Source of the DNA: a virus
Virus record (IMG/VR): IMGVR_UViG_3300030419_004471
Location: 62,001-126,000 of that record
DNA: 64,000 nucleotides
Direction: 5' to 3' (one strand)
The translations under genes were made by a program, and so were the position numbers. Positions 41,294-49,633 of this stretch are shown one piece after another (within the stretch, counting starts at the first letter, position 1; each line of letters begins with the position of its first letter). The notes beneath the pieces are model-generated. The model did no database searches, was not told where the DNA came from, and saw nothing but the letters and a program-made list of their open reading frames with translations.

Positions 41294-42205
41294 TTATGAT
41301 TTTTTAAAAGCTAATGTTACATTTGGTATATCTGAATTCATTTGGTCTTTCAATATTAATTCATATCCCAACTCTTTTGCAACTTTAGTTAAAATAGTGC
41401 TTGAATTTATAGTAAATAGAAATGAAGTTCCATCTTTATAAAAAGTCTTTAGTGCAGTTGCCTGTCTTTTCATTTCAACTTCTTCAAAATTAAAACTATC
41501 CAAATCACCATCTATTATATCTATATATATTATTCCACCTTTATTTAATGATTTATAAAGCTCTTTTAAATAAACATAAAAATCTATAACTCCTAAGTGG
41601 ATAAATACTGCTTGAGAATATACAAAATCTATGTTTTTTATATGTGCTAAATCTATTGAATCTTCTATTAGGTGATATTCTATATTATTTTTATCTTTAT
41701 TAAATTCTTTACAATATTGTATTAGTTGTGGATTAATATCTAAACAATGTAAAAGATTAACCTTATCTGACATCCAATTTGCCATTACTCCAGTCCCAGA
41801 ACCTATTTCAAGTGCTTTACACTCTTTTAAAGATTCTATTTCTTTTAATTTACAAATTTGAGTATGGATATGTGATGCATGCCATCTCTTTTCATTTTCT
41901 ATCTCTAAAATTCTTTTGTTGAACTCATCTATTCTGAAACTTTTCACTTTATTAAGTTCATCCATAACAAAGTAATCATTAAAATCTATACCATATAGAC
42001 CCAATAACGAATCCCAATTAGTTCCATTCATTAATCCCATCAGCGATTGCCCAACATTAATTTCATCTCTGATTTCAATTTCTGGTTTATCGGATATATG
42101 TTGTGCATATTCCTTATGCATTTGAACTATCAATTTTGAAATATCCAATTCCTTTGGTTTTGGATTTATCATATTATCAAATGCTTTCTCTAAATCTTTC
42201 ATCAT
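41294..42205 (-). CDS. Class I SAM methyltransferase
   Basis: 303 residues. KALEIGSGTGVMANWMSDKV (near 137-156) is motif I, LHCLDINPQLIQYC motif II, and DFVYSQAVFIHLG motif IV. The N-terminal 120 residues are not recognised. It overlaps the SGNH-like gene upstream by four bases and lies one base from the methyltransferase downstream, so the three form a tight unit. Confidence 0.85.
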   Translation of the reverse strand: MMKDLEKAFDNMINPKPKELDISKLIVQMHKEYAQHISDKPEIEIRDEINVGQSLMGLMNGTNWDSLLGLYGIDFNDYFVMDELNKVKSFRIDEFNKRILEIENEKRWHASHIHTQICKLKEIESLKECKALEIGSGTGVMANWMSDKVNLLHCLDINPQLIQYCKEFNKDKNNIEYHLIEDSIDLAHIKNIDFVYSQAVFIHLGVIDFYVYLKELYKSLNKGGIIYIDIIDGDLDSFNFEEVEMKRQATALKTFYKDGTSFLFTINSSTILTKVAKELGYELILKDQMNSDIPNVTLAFKKS

Positions 42206-43101
42206 ATTAATTTCAAATTATGAACGTTCCAACCCCATTTATCTATAAAAAATTTATTAATAGATTCACCTATTATTTTATGAGCTTTTGGTGTTGGGTG
42301 ATTATTATTAGTACCTCTGAATTCCTTTGCAATCTCAAATATTTCATTATTATCAGCCATACCCTTATCCAATGTTTGAAGTGAATCATATTGCTTATTA
42401 TTATATATCATTGGTATTAATTTATCTTTGAATTCATAACATTTAGAAAATGATTTATGATTTTCATATCCCCAAGGACCTATAAAATATACATCAAATC
42501 GTTGCATTAAATCAAATATATAAGAATAGTAAAATAATTTAGTATTTCTGTATGCTAATTTATCAAATATTTTTTCTGAATTTTCCAACATATCTTCTAT
42601 AGAATCATATCCCATTATTTCAGTTAAAGATTCCATAACTTCATTATCATTTAATAAATTTTGTACTCCTTGATTCAAAAGATTTTCATAAAGTGGTAGT
42701 TCTATATCATTTGGAAATGCAGCTGCATGTGGTGATTTAGGGTTTTTCCAAAATACATTAGAATGGAAAAAAGAACGGTCTGCAGGTGGTATCTGTATCA
42801 CAATAACATCATCTTTTTGGAACAGATATCTTTTAGCTAATAGATTTGCGTTTCTAATTACAGTATGAAAATTACCTCCATTATTTGGTTGAACATACTT
42901 TTCAAATCCATCTACATAGTTTGTAAATCGATTAGATGCTCTCCATTCCTCAACTTCAGTATCTTTGTAATCAGAAATATCTCTTAGTTCTATATCTGTT
43001 GCTTGTTGATTTCTCATTGATTTGAATGGTTCTTTATCCATATACAATTCTAATCCCTCACCCCAAGTAAAAGAATCTCCTAAAAATAATATCTTTTTCA
43101 T
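42202..43101 (-). CDS. SGNH-hydrolase-like protein
   Basis: 299 residues. ILFLGDSFTWGEGLELYMDK near the N-terminus is a clear block I with GDSFTWG; DDVIVIQIPPADRSFF marks the following strand, and NNNHPTPKAHKIIGESINKF the block V region with its H. Its place among methyltransferases and glycosyltransferases favours an O-acyl esterase of glycans. Confidence 0.8.
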   Translation of the reverse strand: MKKILFLGDSFTWGEGLELYMDKEPFKSMRNQQATDIELRDISDYKDTEVEEWRASNRFTNYVDGFEKYVQPNNGGNFHTVIRNANLLAKRYLFQKDDVIVIQIPPADRSFFHSNVFWKNPKSPHAAAFPNDIELPLYENLLNQGVQNLLNDNEVMESLTEIMGYDSIEDMLENSEKIFDKLAYRNTKLFYYSYIFDLMQRFDVYFIGPWGYENHKSFSKCYEFKDKLIPMIYNNKQYDSLQTLDKGMADNNEIFEIAKEFRGTNNNHPTPKAHKIIGESINKFFIDKWGWNVHNLKLI

Positions 43102-43790
43102 ACTCTTATTTCTTTTTCTTCATAGGTTAATAATTCATTGTAATTTTGTTCAGCACGTGATTTATGAAATCCAAATGCTGAATAATCAGGTTCTCTAGAA
43201 TGCCACTTAGAGAATATATCATTCCATTCCCAACCTTTGTAATCTGTTAACATATCGTTTGTAATTACATCTTCGTTGTAATCTGTACCTCTATCAATTC
43301 TAGTCCTCCAATATTCCGTTGTTACTTTTTCTCTGAGAATTTTATCTGCTTTTTTACTCTTCAAACTCATACCACCAAATAAACCATATCTATTTTTATC
43401 GTATCTATGATGAAGTGCTGGTTCTGCTAACAAATCGTAATCTAAAAAATCATCTGTCCACTTTGTAAAATCTATTGGATAACCATCCCACTCAAATCTA
43501 ATGGTATGTGTATAATCACTCAAATGTAATTGCATATCTCTCATCACAAAGTATGGATATGAATATATTGTAGGTACTACCAATCTATCTCTACCAGGGT
43601 GCTCATCAAATTGAGGAATCAAAATATCAGCGTGATTTTCATTAGCTGAGAATCTTATTACTCTCAAACCCAATTCTTTATATCTATCAACTACTCTATT
43701 TGTTATATGAGCTCTTTGTTCTGAAAACCCATCTGCTCCACCATCTACTGTAACAAATATAACATCATTTTTTAATCTATCTGTTATCAT
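43098..43790 (-). CDS. DUF5672-like glycosyltransferase
   Basis: 230 residues. HTIRFEWDGYPIDFTKWTDD followed by FLDYDLLAEP is close to the DUF5672 core (QxDGxxxxxxxWxxeFLxYDYIGAP), in which the D-G and D-Y are likely donor-site residues. Overlaps neighbours by four bases at both ends. Member of a family of probable galactosyl or rhamnosyl transferases; donor unknown. Confidence 0.75.
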   Translation of the reverse strand: MITDRLKNDVIFVTVDGGADGFSEQRAHITNRVVDRYKELGLRVIRFSANENHADILIPQFDEHPGRDRLVVPTIYSYPYFVMRDMQLHLSDYTHTIRFEWDGYPIDFTKWTDDFLDYDLLAEPALHHRYDKNRYGLFGGMSLKSKKADKILREKVTTEYWRTRIDRGTDYNEDVITNDMLTDYKGWEWNDIFSKWHSREPDYSAFGFHKSRAEQNYNELLTYEEKEIRV

Positions 43791-44854
43791 TTTTTAAACA
43801 TCCATTTAATTACATCTAATTTAAAATCTTGGTCTTTATAGAACCAATCATACAATATTTTTTGATTATTTTTTATCTTATCTATGTTTTTTTCCTTTAC
43901 AGATTTAGTACCATTCTTATTTAGATACTCAAATGTATCAACTAATAAATCTTTTCCATTTTTTGTTTCATCAAAAACTTCATTTGTTGGAGTCCAAAAT
44001 CCAGAATCTATTAAGAATTTATGTTTATCTGTTGATATTCCTAACATAACCATATTCCCACACATTAATGCTCTAAATGTTTTTTCTGTAAAAAATTGAT
44101 TAATACTATCCTCAATATGACCTGTTTCAAAAACAATAAAACAGTCTGATGAATTAAAATCCCAATACCAACCCATATTTTTAAAATCTTCATTTATTCC
44201 ACCAAAGTTACACTTTTTAAAATCTTCGGTTTTTACTATTGGTTTAATAACATCAGGTTTTATTTTATCTAATTCTTTAATTGTATCTGTTCTCCATTCA
44301 CCTTTTTTATTATCAGAATCTAATCTTCCGCTATATACTGAGAATTCTGGTTTAAAAGTTTCTACTTTAGATAGATTAAATTTATATATCTCTGGGTTAT
44401 AATGAAATCCATAGAAATAAAAATTACGAGTGAAATGTAATTTTGGTTCAAAATATCTATCTTTTTGGTAATTACATTCTACTGGATATTTACCCTTATC
44501 AATCGAAGAAAATATAGTTTTCCAATATTTTGATGTTAATTCTTCTTCAATATCAGGACCTGCAGATTCTCCATCATTTTTAAAATATACAGTGCTTGGT
44601 CTTCGTGATAAAGAAGAACAAAACGCATCCATATAGATTATTCTTTCATATCCACCAAGTTTTAGTGAAGTTATATCATTAAAATTTTGTCTACATAAAA
44701 AGAAATGAGTCTTATCTATGGAATCTTTTTTAACAAGAATTCCTAACTCATCATCTCTTATAATATCAAATGGATAAAATAGTGCGAAAAAAGATGAATA
44801 ATCGTTTTTTAATTGAGTTGAATACTCACAATGTGGAAATACCACTAATTTCAT
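43787..44854 (-). CDS. Glycosyltransferase-like protein
   Basis: 355 residues. The C-terminal FFTEKTFRALMCGNMVMLG (about 259-277) is the EK-x-G-x-P-type motif of the family to which the two paralogues at 9377 and 61240 belong. The N-terminal half differs. Overlaps the epimerase by four bases and the DUF5672-like gene by four. Confidence 0.68.
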   Translation of the reverse strand: MKLVVFPHCEYSTQLKNDYSSFFALFYPFDIIRDDELGILVKKDSIDKTHFFLCRQNFNDITSLKLGGYERIIYMDAFCSSLSRRPSTVYFKNDGESAGPDIEEELTSKYWKTIFSSIDKGKYPVECNYQKDRYFEPKLHFTRNFYFYGFHYNPEIYKFNLSKVETFKPEFSVYSGRLDSDNKKGEWRTDTIKELDKIKPDVIKPIVKTEDFKKCNFGGINEDFKNMGWYWDFNSSDCFIVFETGHIEDSINQFFTEKTFRALMCGNMVMLGISTDKHKFLIDSGFWTPTNEVFDETKNGKDLLVDTFEYLNKNGTKSVKEKNIDKIKNNQKILYDWFYKDQDFKLDVIKWMFKK

Positions 44855-45699
44855 AAACTATCAATATATTCTTTTAATCTATCTTCTGGTTTCCAATTCA
44901 ATCTATCTACCGTATCATTGTTTTCTCTAAGAGTTTCTCTATAGTTACCCTTTTGGTCGGGTATATACATGCAATCACTACCGAATTTCTCTTTAAACAT
45001 TTCATAGACCTCATTCACCGAATAATTTATTCCAGTTCCCAATTCCCAAGCATCTTCGTGCTTTTCATTACCAACACCAACTTTGTATAGTGCATCACAA
45101 ATATCCACAACGTGTGTGAAATCTCTTCTTTGTTCTCCATCACCAACGATTGTTATTTTTTGATTATTATTGACTTGATTTCTCCATATACCAATCACAG
45201 CTGCCCAATCACCATCAACGATTTCTTTTGGTCCATATACATTGTAGAATCTACAAATCTCTACATCAACTTCAAATGTTGATTTATATAATTTACAAAC
45301 CTCTTCACCTAAGAATTTATACATAGCATATGGTGAATCTGATGGATTATGGTGTTTTGAAGATGAACCAGCATATACTACTTTTACATTATTATGTCTA
45401 GCCCACTCACAAACAGCTTCAGTTCCTCTAACATTTACTCTGAATGTATCTGTTGGGTTCTCAAATGAAGGTTGAATCCTACTCAATGCTGCAAGATGGA
45501 AACATAAATCGAAATCATCTCCTTTGATATATTCAATTGTTTCTATATCCGCATTTATATATTTTACATTAGTGATATGATTTTCTTCTAATCCACTATC
45601 GTAATTATCTAATGAGACAACTGTGTGTCCTTCTTTTACTAATCTTTCGATTAAATTGGTGCCTATAAAACCTGCACCTCCTGTTACTAATATTTTCAT
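44851..45699 (-). CDS. NAD-dependent nucleotide-sugar epimerase/dehydratase
   Basis: 282 residues of the extended SDR family: TGGAGFIGTN (6-15) for NAD, the CFHLAALSR strand (near 67-75), the SSSKHHNP region, and the YAMYK active-site motif (near 123-127), then RFYNVYGP and GDGEQRRDFTHVVD for the nucleotide sugar. It resembles UDP-glucose 4-epimerase and dTDP-glucose dehydratases. It supplies an activated sugar for the transferases next to it. Confidence 0.93.
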   Translation of the reverse strand: MKILVTGGAGFIGTNLIERLVKEGHTVVSLDNYDSGLEENHITNVKYINADIETIEYIKGDDFDLCFHLAALSRIQPSFENPTDTFRVNVRGTEAVCEWARHNNVKVVYAGSSSKHHNPSDSPYAMYKFLGEEVCKLYKSTFEVDVEICRFYNVYGPKEIVDGDWAAVIGIWRNQVNNNQKITIVGDGEQRRDFTHVVDICDALYKVGVGNEKHEDAWELGTGINYSVNEVYEMFKEKFGSDCMYIPDQKGNYRETLRENNDTVDRLNWKPEDRLKEYIDSL

Positions 45700-45701
45700 A
45701 T

Positions 45702-46007
45702 TTATAAAATTTTAATTTTACCTCTTAATATATCCCAAAACATCAGCCAATCTGATATTTTAGCTTTTACTGGGTCTTTAAATGCTGCTGGTTCATTCTT
45801 TTCAAATAAAAAATGACCTGTCCAAGCAAATGGATAAATTATAAAAGGTATAATAGGTATCAAATACCATAACCAATGATAAAATATCAAAAAAGTACAA
45901 ATCAATGTAACCCATTGACCCAAAAAATGTAATCTAATACAATTCTTATTTCGATGTAGTGTTAGATACATCTTATAATATTCTTTTATTCCCACGATAC
46001 TTCCCAA
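45702..46007 (-). CDS. Mpo1-like (DUF962) membrane protein
   Basis: 101 residues. NKNCIRLHFLGQW near 20-32, then IIYPFAWTGHFLFEKNEPAA (58-77) and the DPVKAKISDWLMFWDIL segment match the DUF962/Mpo1 family, whose yeast member is an iron-dependent 2-hydroxy-fatty-acid dioxygenase. Two short membrane segments. A start at 45971 would avoid overlap with the gene upstream. Its presence in a phage is odd; a role in lipid or envelope change is possible. Confidence 0.75.
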   Translation of the reverse strand: MGSIVGIKEYYKMYLTLHRNKNCIRLHFLGQWVTLICTFLIFYHWLWYLIPIIPFIIYPFAWTGHFLFEKNEPAAFKDPVKAKISDWLMFWDILRGKIKIL

Positions 46008-46426
46008 TCTTTAAATTCATCAGCTATACAATCTATCTTATAGTCCTTTCTTCCTCCATCAAACTCTTGAATCTTATTTTTAGCTGTATTTCTGATTCCA
46101 TTTAGACCGTGTGTAAGTAATAGTTTATTTCCAGCATCTATTCCATTTCTAGCATTATCTTCATTTTGCCAAATATGTAAATTCATCTGAGATAGTACAA
46201 TAACTGCTCTCAAAAACTCTGCATCTATTAGAGGTAATTGTTCTTGCATTTTATCACCTATAAATTTATTCATTTTTTCTTTTAGTATAACATCAATATC
46301 ATTTACGATATCTTTAATTTCTTTAGCATATTCCTCTTTATGATTAGGAATCTTTAATTCTTTTATCTGAATTATTGATAATCTATCAATAAGTTCTCCT
46401 AATGTTGGTAAGTACTTTCGTTCCAT
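45986..46426 (-). CDS. Helical protein, unknown
   Basis: 146 residues beginning MERKYLPTLGELIDRLSIIQ. Helical, with LHIWQNEDNARNGID and THGLNGIRNTAKNKIQ, motifs I recall only from other phage proteins. It overlaps the methyltransferase-like gene and the Mpo1-like gene. Likely works with the glycan cluster. Function not recognised. Confidence 0.65.
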   Translation of the reverse strand: MERKYLPTLGELIDRLSIIQIKELKIPNHKEEYAKEIKDIVNDIDVILKEKMNKFIGDKMQEQLPLIDAEFLRAVIVLSQMNLHIWQNEDNARNGIDAGNKLLLTHGLNGIRNTAKNKIQEFDGGRKDYKIDCIADEFKDWEVSWE

Positions 46427-46977
46427 TTATTATATAATTTATTTACTAATTCGCTATCTTCTACCTCTTTACATTTAAATCCTTTTCCATACTCATATAA
46501 CTCTTCACTACACCACCAATCTTCATATATTTCTCCTTTAGAATTTGTTACATCTTCACAAATCAGTTTGTATCCTTTTTCTTTTAATAATTTTCTTTGA
46601 GGTTGTCTGTTTGTTAAATCTCTATTTTCAGCTCTACCTAACAAACCCCAATATGCATCATGCTCAATTGTGATTACCTTAACACCAAATTTTTCTAATG
46701 GTACATTCTCTAAAACTTTGTATGAGTCTTTATCAGCATCAATAGATAAGTAATCTATTTTTTTATCTATAAAATCCCAATTAGTTTTGGTTGCATCCAA
46801 TTTATGGAATTCCATCCCATCCCAGCCATCAAAATCTTCTATGTCAACGAAATAACCATCACATCCTAATTGTATTAGAGGATAGCATACACTGTTACCG
46901 GGGGTACTACATCCTATATCTAAGAATGTAAAAGGTTCAAATATTAAGTTCAACGGAAAGATTGCTTGGGTTCTCAT
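46399..46977 (-). CDS. FkbM-like methyltransferase
   Basis: 192 residues. FTFLDIGCSTPGNSVCYPL (near 17-35) is the motif I strand, DYLSIDADKDSYKVLENV the SIDxxG-type motif of FkbM proteins, and VITIEHDAYW the third strand. FkbM methyltransferases often methylate O-antigen sugars. It overlaps the PfkB-like gene by four bases. Confidence 0.75.
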   Translation of the reverse strand: MRTQAIFPLNLIFEPFTFLDIGCSTPGNSVCYPLIQLGCDGYFVDIEDFDGWDGMEFHKLDATKTNWDFIDKKIDYLSIDADKDSYKVLENVPLEKFGVKVITIEHDAYWGLLGRAENRDLTNRQPQRKLLKEKGYKLICEDVTNSKGEIYEDWWCSEELYEYGKGFKCKEVEDSELVNKLYNKWNESTYQH

Positions 46978-47717
46978 ATCGTTGTAACTCCTCTTTTTTG
47001 TACTACTATTGTAGCATTATCGTTAGCTAATTTTATTGCCTTATCTATATTCTGAGATTGTAAATATTCATATGCAAATGATGCCATCCAAGTATCTCCA
47101 GCTCCACTTAAATCTCTAACTTCAACTGAATTATCTACAGGATATCTTTTTCCATTATACATACATCCTCTTTCACTCATAGTTACAATTAATCTATCCT
47201 TCCAATCTTTATATACTGCGCCCTTTTCAACACAAATATCCCACTCTTCTTCATTCATTTTAACAAATGTATAATCTTTGAAGTAATTTCCACTTCCTAT
47301 AGTTTTTTTAGTATCAATAAAAGATAGTTTAGAGCTCTCTCCTATTTTCTTTATATTATCATATGTAAGATATCCCTTATCATAATCGGATACAATAACT
47401 GCATCATATGAATCAAAATCTACCTTACGATGGTCAAATGTATTAGAAACCTTATCATTACCATCTACCCTAAGTAGCATTTGGTTTGATTTTGTTTCTA
47501 CATATCTTGTCTTTTGAATTTGTTCGTTGTTTGTGATTAGTTCAGTTTTTCTAACTCCTAATGCTCTGAGATTCTCAACAACATTTCCTGCCATACCTTG
47601 ATTGGTTATGGTTTTTGATGGATTAAATACTGGAATTGGTGCTTCAGGACATAACCTCCCACAATTACCATATACAAAAACATCTGTACAACTATCTCCA
47701 ATAACTAATATTTTCAA
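46974..47717 (-). CDS. PfkB-family heptose-kinase-like protein (HldE N-domain-like)
   Basis: 247 residues. ILVIGDSCTDVFVYGNCGRLC, with LCPEAPIPVFNP, closely follows the N-terminus of D-glycero-D-manno-heptose-7-phosphate kinase (RfaE/HldE). GMAGNVVENLRALGV is the second motif and DLSGAGDTWMASFAYEY the PfkB signature with the catalytic Asp. Shorter than HldE N-domain (about 320 residues). The nucleotidyltransferase partner is encoded at 6974-7456. Together these could form an ADP-heptose-like activated sugar. Confidence 0.85.
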   Translation of the reverse strand: MKILVIGDSCTDVFVYGNCGRLCPEAPIPVFNPSKTITNQGMAGNVVENLRALGVRKTELITNNEQIQKTRYVETKSNQMLLRVDGNDKVSNTFDHRKVDFDSYDAVIVSDYDKGYLTYDNIKKIGESSKLSFIDTKKTIGSGNYFKDYTFVKMNEEEWDICVEKGAVYKDWKDRLIVTMSERGCMYNGKRYPVDNSVEVRDLSGAGDTWMASFAYEYLQSQNIDKAIKLANDNATIVVQKRGVTTI

Positions 47718-48067
47718 AACTTTTTACTTTTACTTATAAAACTTTCAAGACTTTTGATTTCTAAGAAATCTTGTAAGTTTTTTATTCTCTGACAGATTTC
47801 ATATTCTTCTACTCCTTCAGCCCAGTCTAAAGCTTTAGCTAAAGTATCATCAATTTCCTCTCTTCTTACAAAGAATTCAAATTTTCTTATTTTATTATTA
47901 ATCTTATTTCTAACTTCCAGAGCTAATTTCTCATTTTCACCCTTATATAACATCTCTTCTGCAGCTGTTACTAATTCTGGAAATATTATCTGAGGATTAT
48001 CGTGAGTCCATAGATAAATGTCATTATCTCCTATATTAATCTTCGTACCTCTGCGTGGTTCATCCAT
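47714..48067 (-). CDS. Small protein with UVR-like motif
   Basis: 117 residues. The C-terminal half has VEEYEICQRIKNLQDFLEIK, like the UVR motif. Overlaps the PfkB-like gene by four bases. Third such protein in the window. Confidence 0.6.
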   Translation of the reverse strand: MDEPRRGTKINIGDNDIYLWTHDNPQIIFPELVTAAEEMLYKGENEKLALEVRNKINNKIRKFEFFVRREEIDDTLAKALDWAEGVEEYEICQRIKNLQDFLEIKSLESFISKSKKF

Positions 48068-48071
48068 TTTA

Positions 48072-48893
48072 TTAGTTTTCTACGTCCATTAATAATGTTT
48101 TCTGTAGTTCTGTAAGTTCTTCTTGTTTATTTTCTTCTTTTCTATAATACCAATATCTTCCGAAATGATTTACAGATGCCTTACCATCAAAGAAATCATA
48201 AACTGCTTTAATAACCCCAGCGTGTATGCTTGGACAATTATGATATAATCCATCAGCAGCTTCTATTGCTATAAAAGCTTTTCCATCGATATGGTCTTTT
48301 TCCAAATCTTCTTCACTTACCTCATCAATTTTATTAATATGATAATCACCTGAATAATCATCTCCACAAATATATCCACCTGGTTTTACTTTTTTCCAAC
48401 CAATTTCTATATCTTTTTTTACACAACTATATTCATGCCCACCATCAATAAATAATATATCTACTGATTCATCTTCTAATTTAGCTAATTCTTCGTGAGA
48501 ATTTCCTTTAACAAGAGTTGTTACTTCAAATGGGTCATATTGGTAATTACCATCTTCTTTACCTTTATTCTCTAATATCTTAATAACGCTTTGATATCTC
48601 TCATCAACCTTTTCTTTATCATCTGTAAAGTTATGATTATCAACCCACTCTTCTCCATCTACAGTTACGTTTCCCTGAAACCAATCAATTGCGATTAGTT
48701 TACCATTATAATATTTTCTTTTTATTAAATCGGTTAATTCACAAGTATCGTGTCCGATACCAACACCAACTTGAACAATTAGTGGTGAATATGGCTTTTT
48801 GGGATTAACTCCTTCTGGAAGTTCATATGATTGCCAATTTTGTCCTGAGTTTATGAATGTTTCTACAAAAGAACTTATCCAAGTACTATTCAT
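48072..48893 (-). CDS. Class I SAM methyltransferase
   Basis: 273 residues. LIVQVGVGIGHDTCELTDLI (near 39-58) is motif I, KLIAIDWFQGN motif II, DILFIDGGHEYSCVKKDIEI motif IV with IDGGH, and PGGYICGDDYSGDYH the next strand. It is a stand-alone methyltransferase of the same type as those at 40339 and 6282. Substrate unknown. Confidence 0.85.
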   Translation of the reverse strand: MNSTWISSFVETFINSGQNWQSYELPEGVNPKKPYSPLIVQVGVGIGHDTCELTDLIKRKYYNGKLIAIDWFQGNVTVDGEEWVDNHNFTDDKEKVDERYQSVIKILENKGKEDGNYQYDPFEVTTLVKGNSHEELAKLEDESVDILFIDGGHEYSCVKKDIEIGWKKVKPGGYICGDDYSGDYHINKIDEVSEEDLEKDHIDGKAFIAIEAADGLYHNCPSIHAGVIKAVYDFFDGKASVNHFGRYWYYRKEENKQEELTELQKTLLMDVEN

Positions 48894-48903
48894 ATTTTAT
48901 TTA

Positions 48904-49173
48904 TTAAAATTCTACATCTAATACAATAGAAGTGAGTCCTTCATATTTTGGTTTTTCTATTGTAATTTTTTTTATTTTCCAGTTTGTCTTTTGGTATCTG
49001 ATTGTTCCTCCTACATTGTAGCAAGGTCCTCCTTCAAAATCAAACATTGTTATTTCACGATTATTGTTTTCAGCTATACGTGGTTCGATAGATTCGCCCA
49101 TAATTCGTATTCTGTCATCACCTAGTTTTTCGATACTTCTATCTAATCCATATCGAGATTTTATTACATCCAT
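48904..49173 (-). CDS. Small beta-rich protein, unknown
   Basis: 89 residues: MDVIKSRYGLDRSIEKLGDD, then GPCYNVGGTIRYQKTNWKIK. Likely beta-sandwich. A TATTTATAG element lies 20 bases before the ATG. No family recognised. Confidence 0.65.
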   Translation of the reverse strand: MDVIKSRYGLDRSIEKLGDDRIRIMGESIEPRIAENNNREITMFDFEGGPCYNVGGTIRYQKTNWKIKKITIEKPKYEGLTSIVLDVEF

Positions 49174-49193
49174 TATAATATATTTGTATATAC

Positions 49194-49201
49194 TATAAAT
49201 A
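49194..49201 (-). promoter_or_regulatory. TATTTATA element (possible late promoter)
   Basis: Minus strand ATATTTATAG, 20 bases before the ATG at 49173 and just after a terminator, so it is well placed to start a new transcript. Confidence 0.4.
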
Positions 49202-49210
49202 TTAGATATT

Positions 49211-49237
49211 AAAAAAAGAAGGGATATTTCTATCCCT
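49211..49237 (-). terminator. Intrinsic terminator
   Basis: Minus strand AGGGATA, tetraloop GAAA, TATCCCT, then TCTTTTTTT. Lies just after the stop of the gene at 49246. Confidence 0.88.
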
Positions 49238-49245
49238 CCTCTATA

Positions 49246-49497
49246 TTAATCTAAATTTTCGAAAAAATGTTGTGTAAATAATTTCTCATATACATCTTTA
49301 CCTACCTCGTCTGAGGTAACTTGTAAAGATTCGAATGCTTTTGTAATTGCATTAGTTACTTGAGAATATGAATATTTTGGAGTTGCTAATGCTATTTGCT
49401 CATTAACAAAATCAAGATAATCATCAGATTTTTTCCATTGTTCGAACTGATAGTCATCATCAGCGAAATCAACCTTTTCATCAAAGTTTATTGCCAT
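49246..49497 (-). CDS. Small acidic protein, unknown
   Basis: 83 residues beginning MAINFDEKVDFADDDYQFEQ, acidic and helical in its second half (SYSQVTNAITKAFESLQ). Ends at a strong terminator. No family recognised. Confidence 0.65.
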   Translation of the reverse strand: MAINFDEKVDFADDDYQFEQWKKSDDYLDFVNEQIALATPKYSYSQVTNAITKAFESLQVTSDEVGKDVYEKLFTQHFFENLD

Positions 49498-49615
49498 CCT
49501 TTATTCGTTTAATTTGTTGCTCTGTTAATATTCGTTTAGGTTTTATAACCTCTTCGCTTGGTACGGAATATTTTTTTACTAAATCTTCCATCCAATCTTC
49601 TCTTTTTTTACTCAT
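49481..49615 (-). CDS. 44-residue basic protein
   Basis: MSKKREDWMEDLVKKYSVPS onward; helical and basic. The end overlaps the next gene by 17 bases. No family recognised. Confidence 0.55.
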   Translation of the reverse strand: MSKKREDWMEDLVKKYSVPSEEVIKPKRILTEQQIKRIKDGNKL

Positions 49616-49633
49616 TTTATTATATATTTAAAC

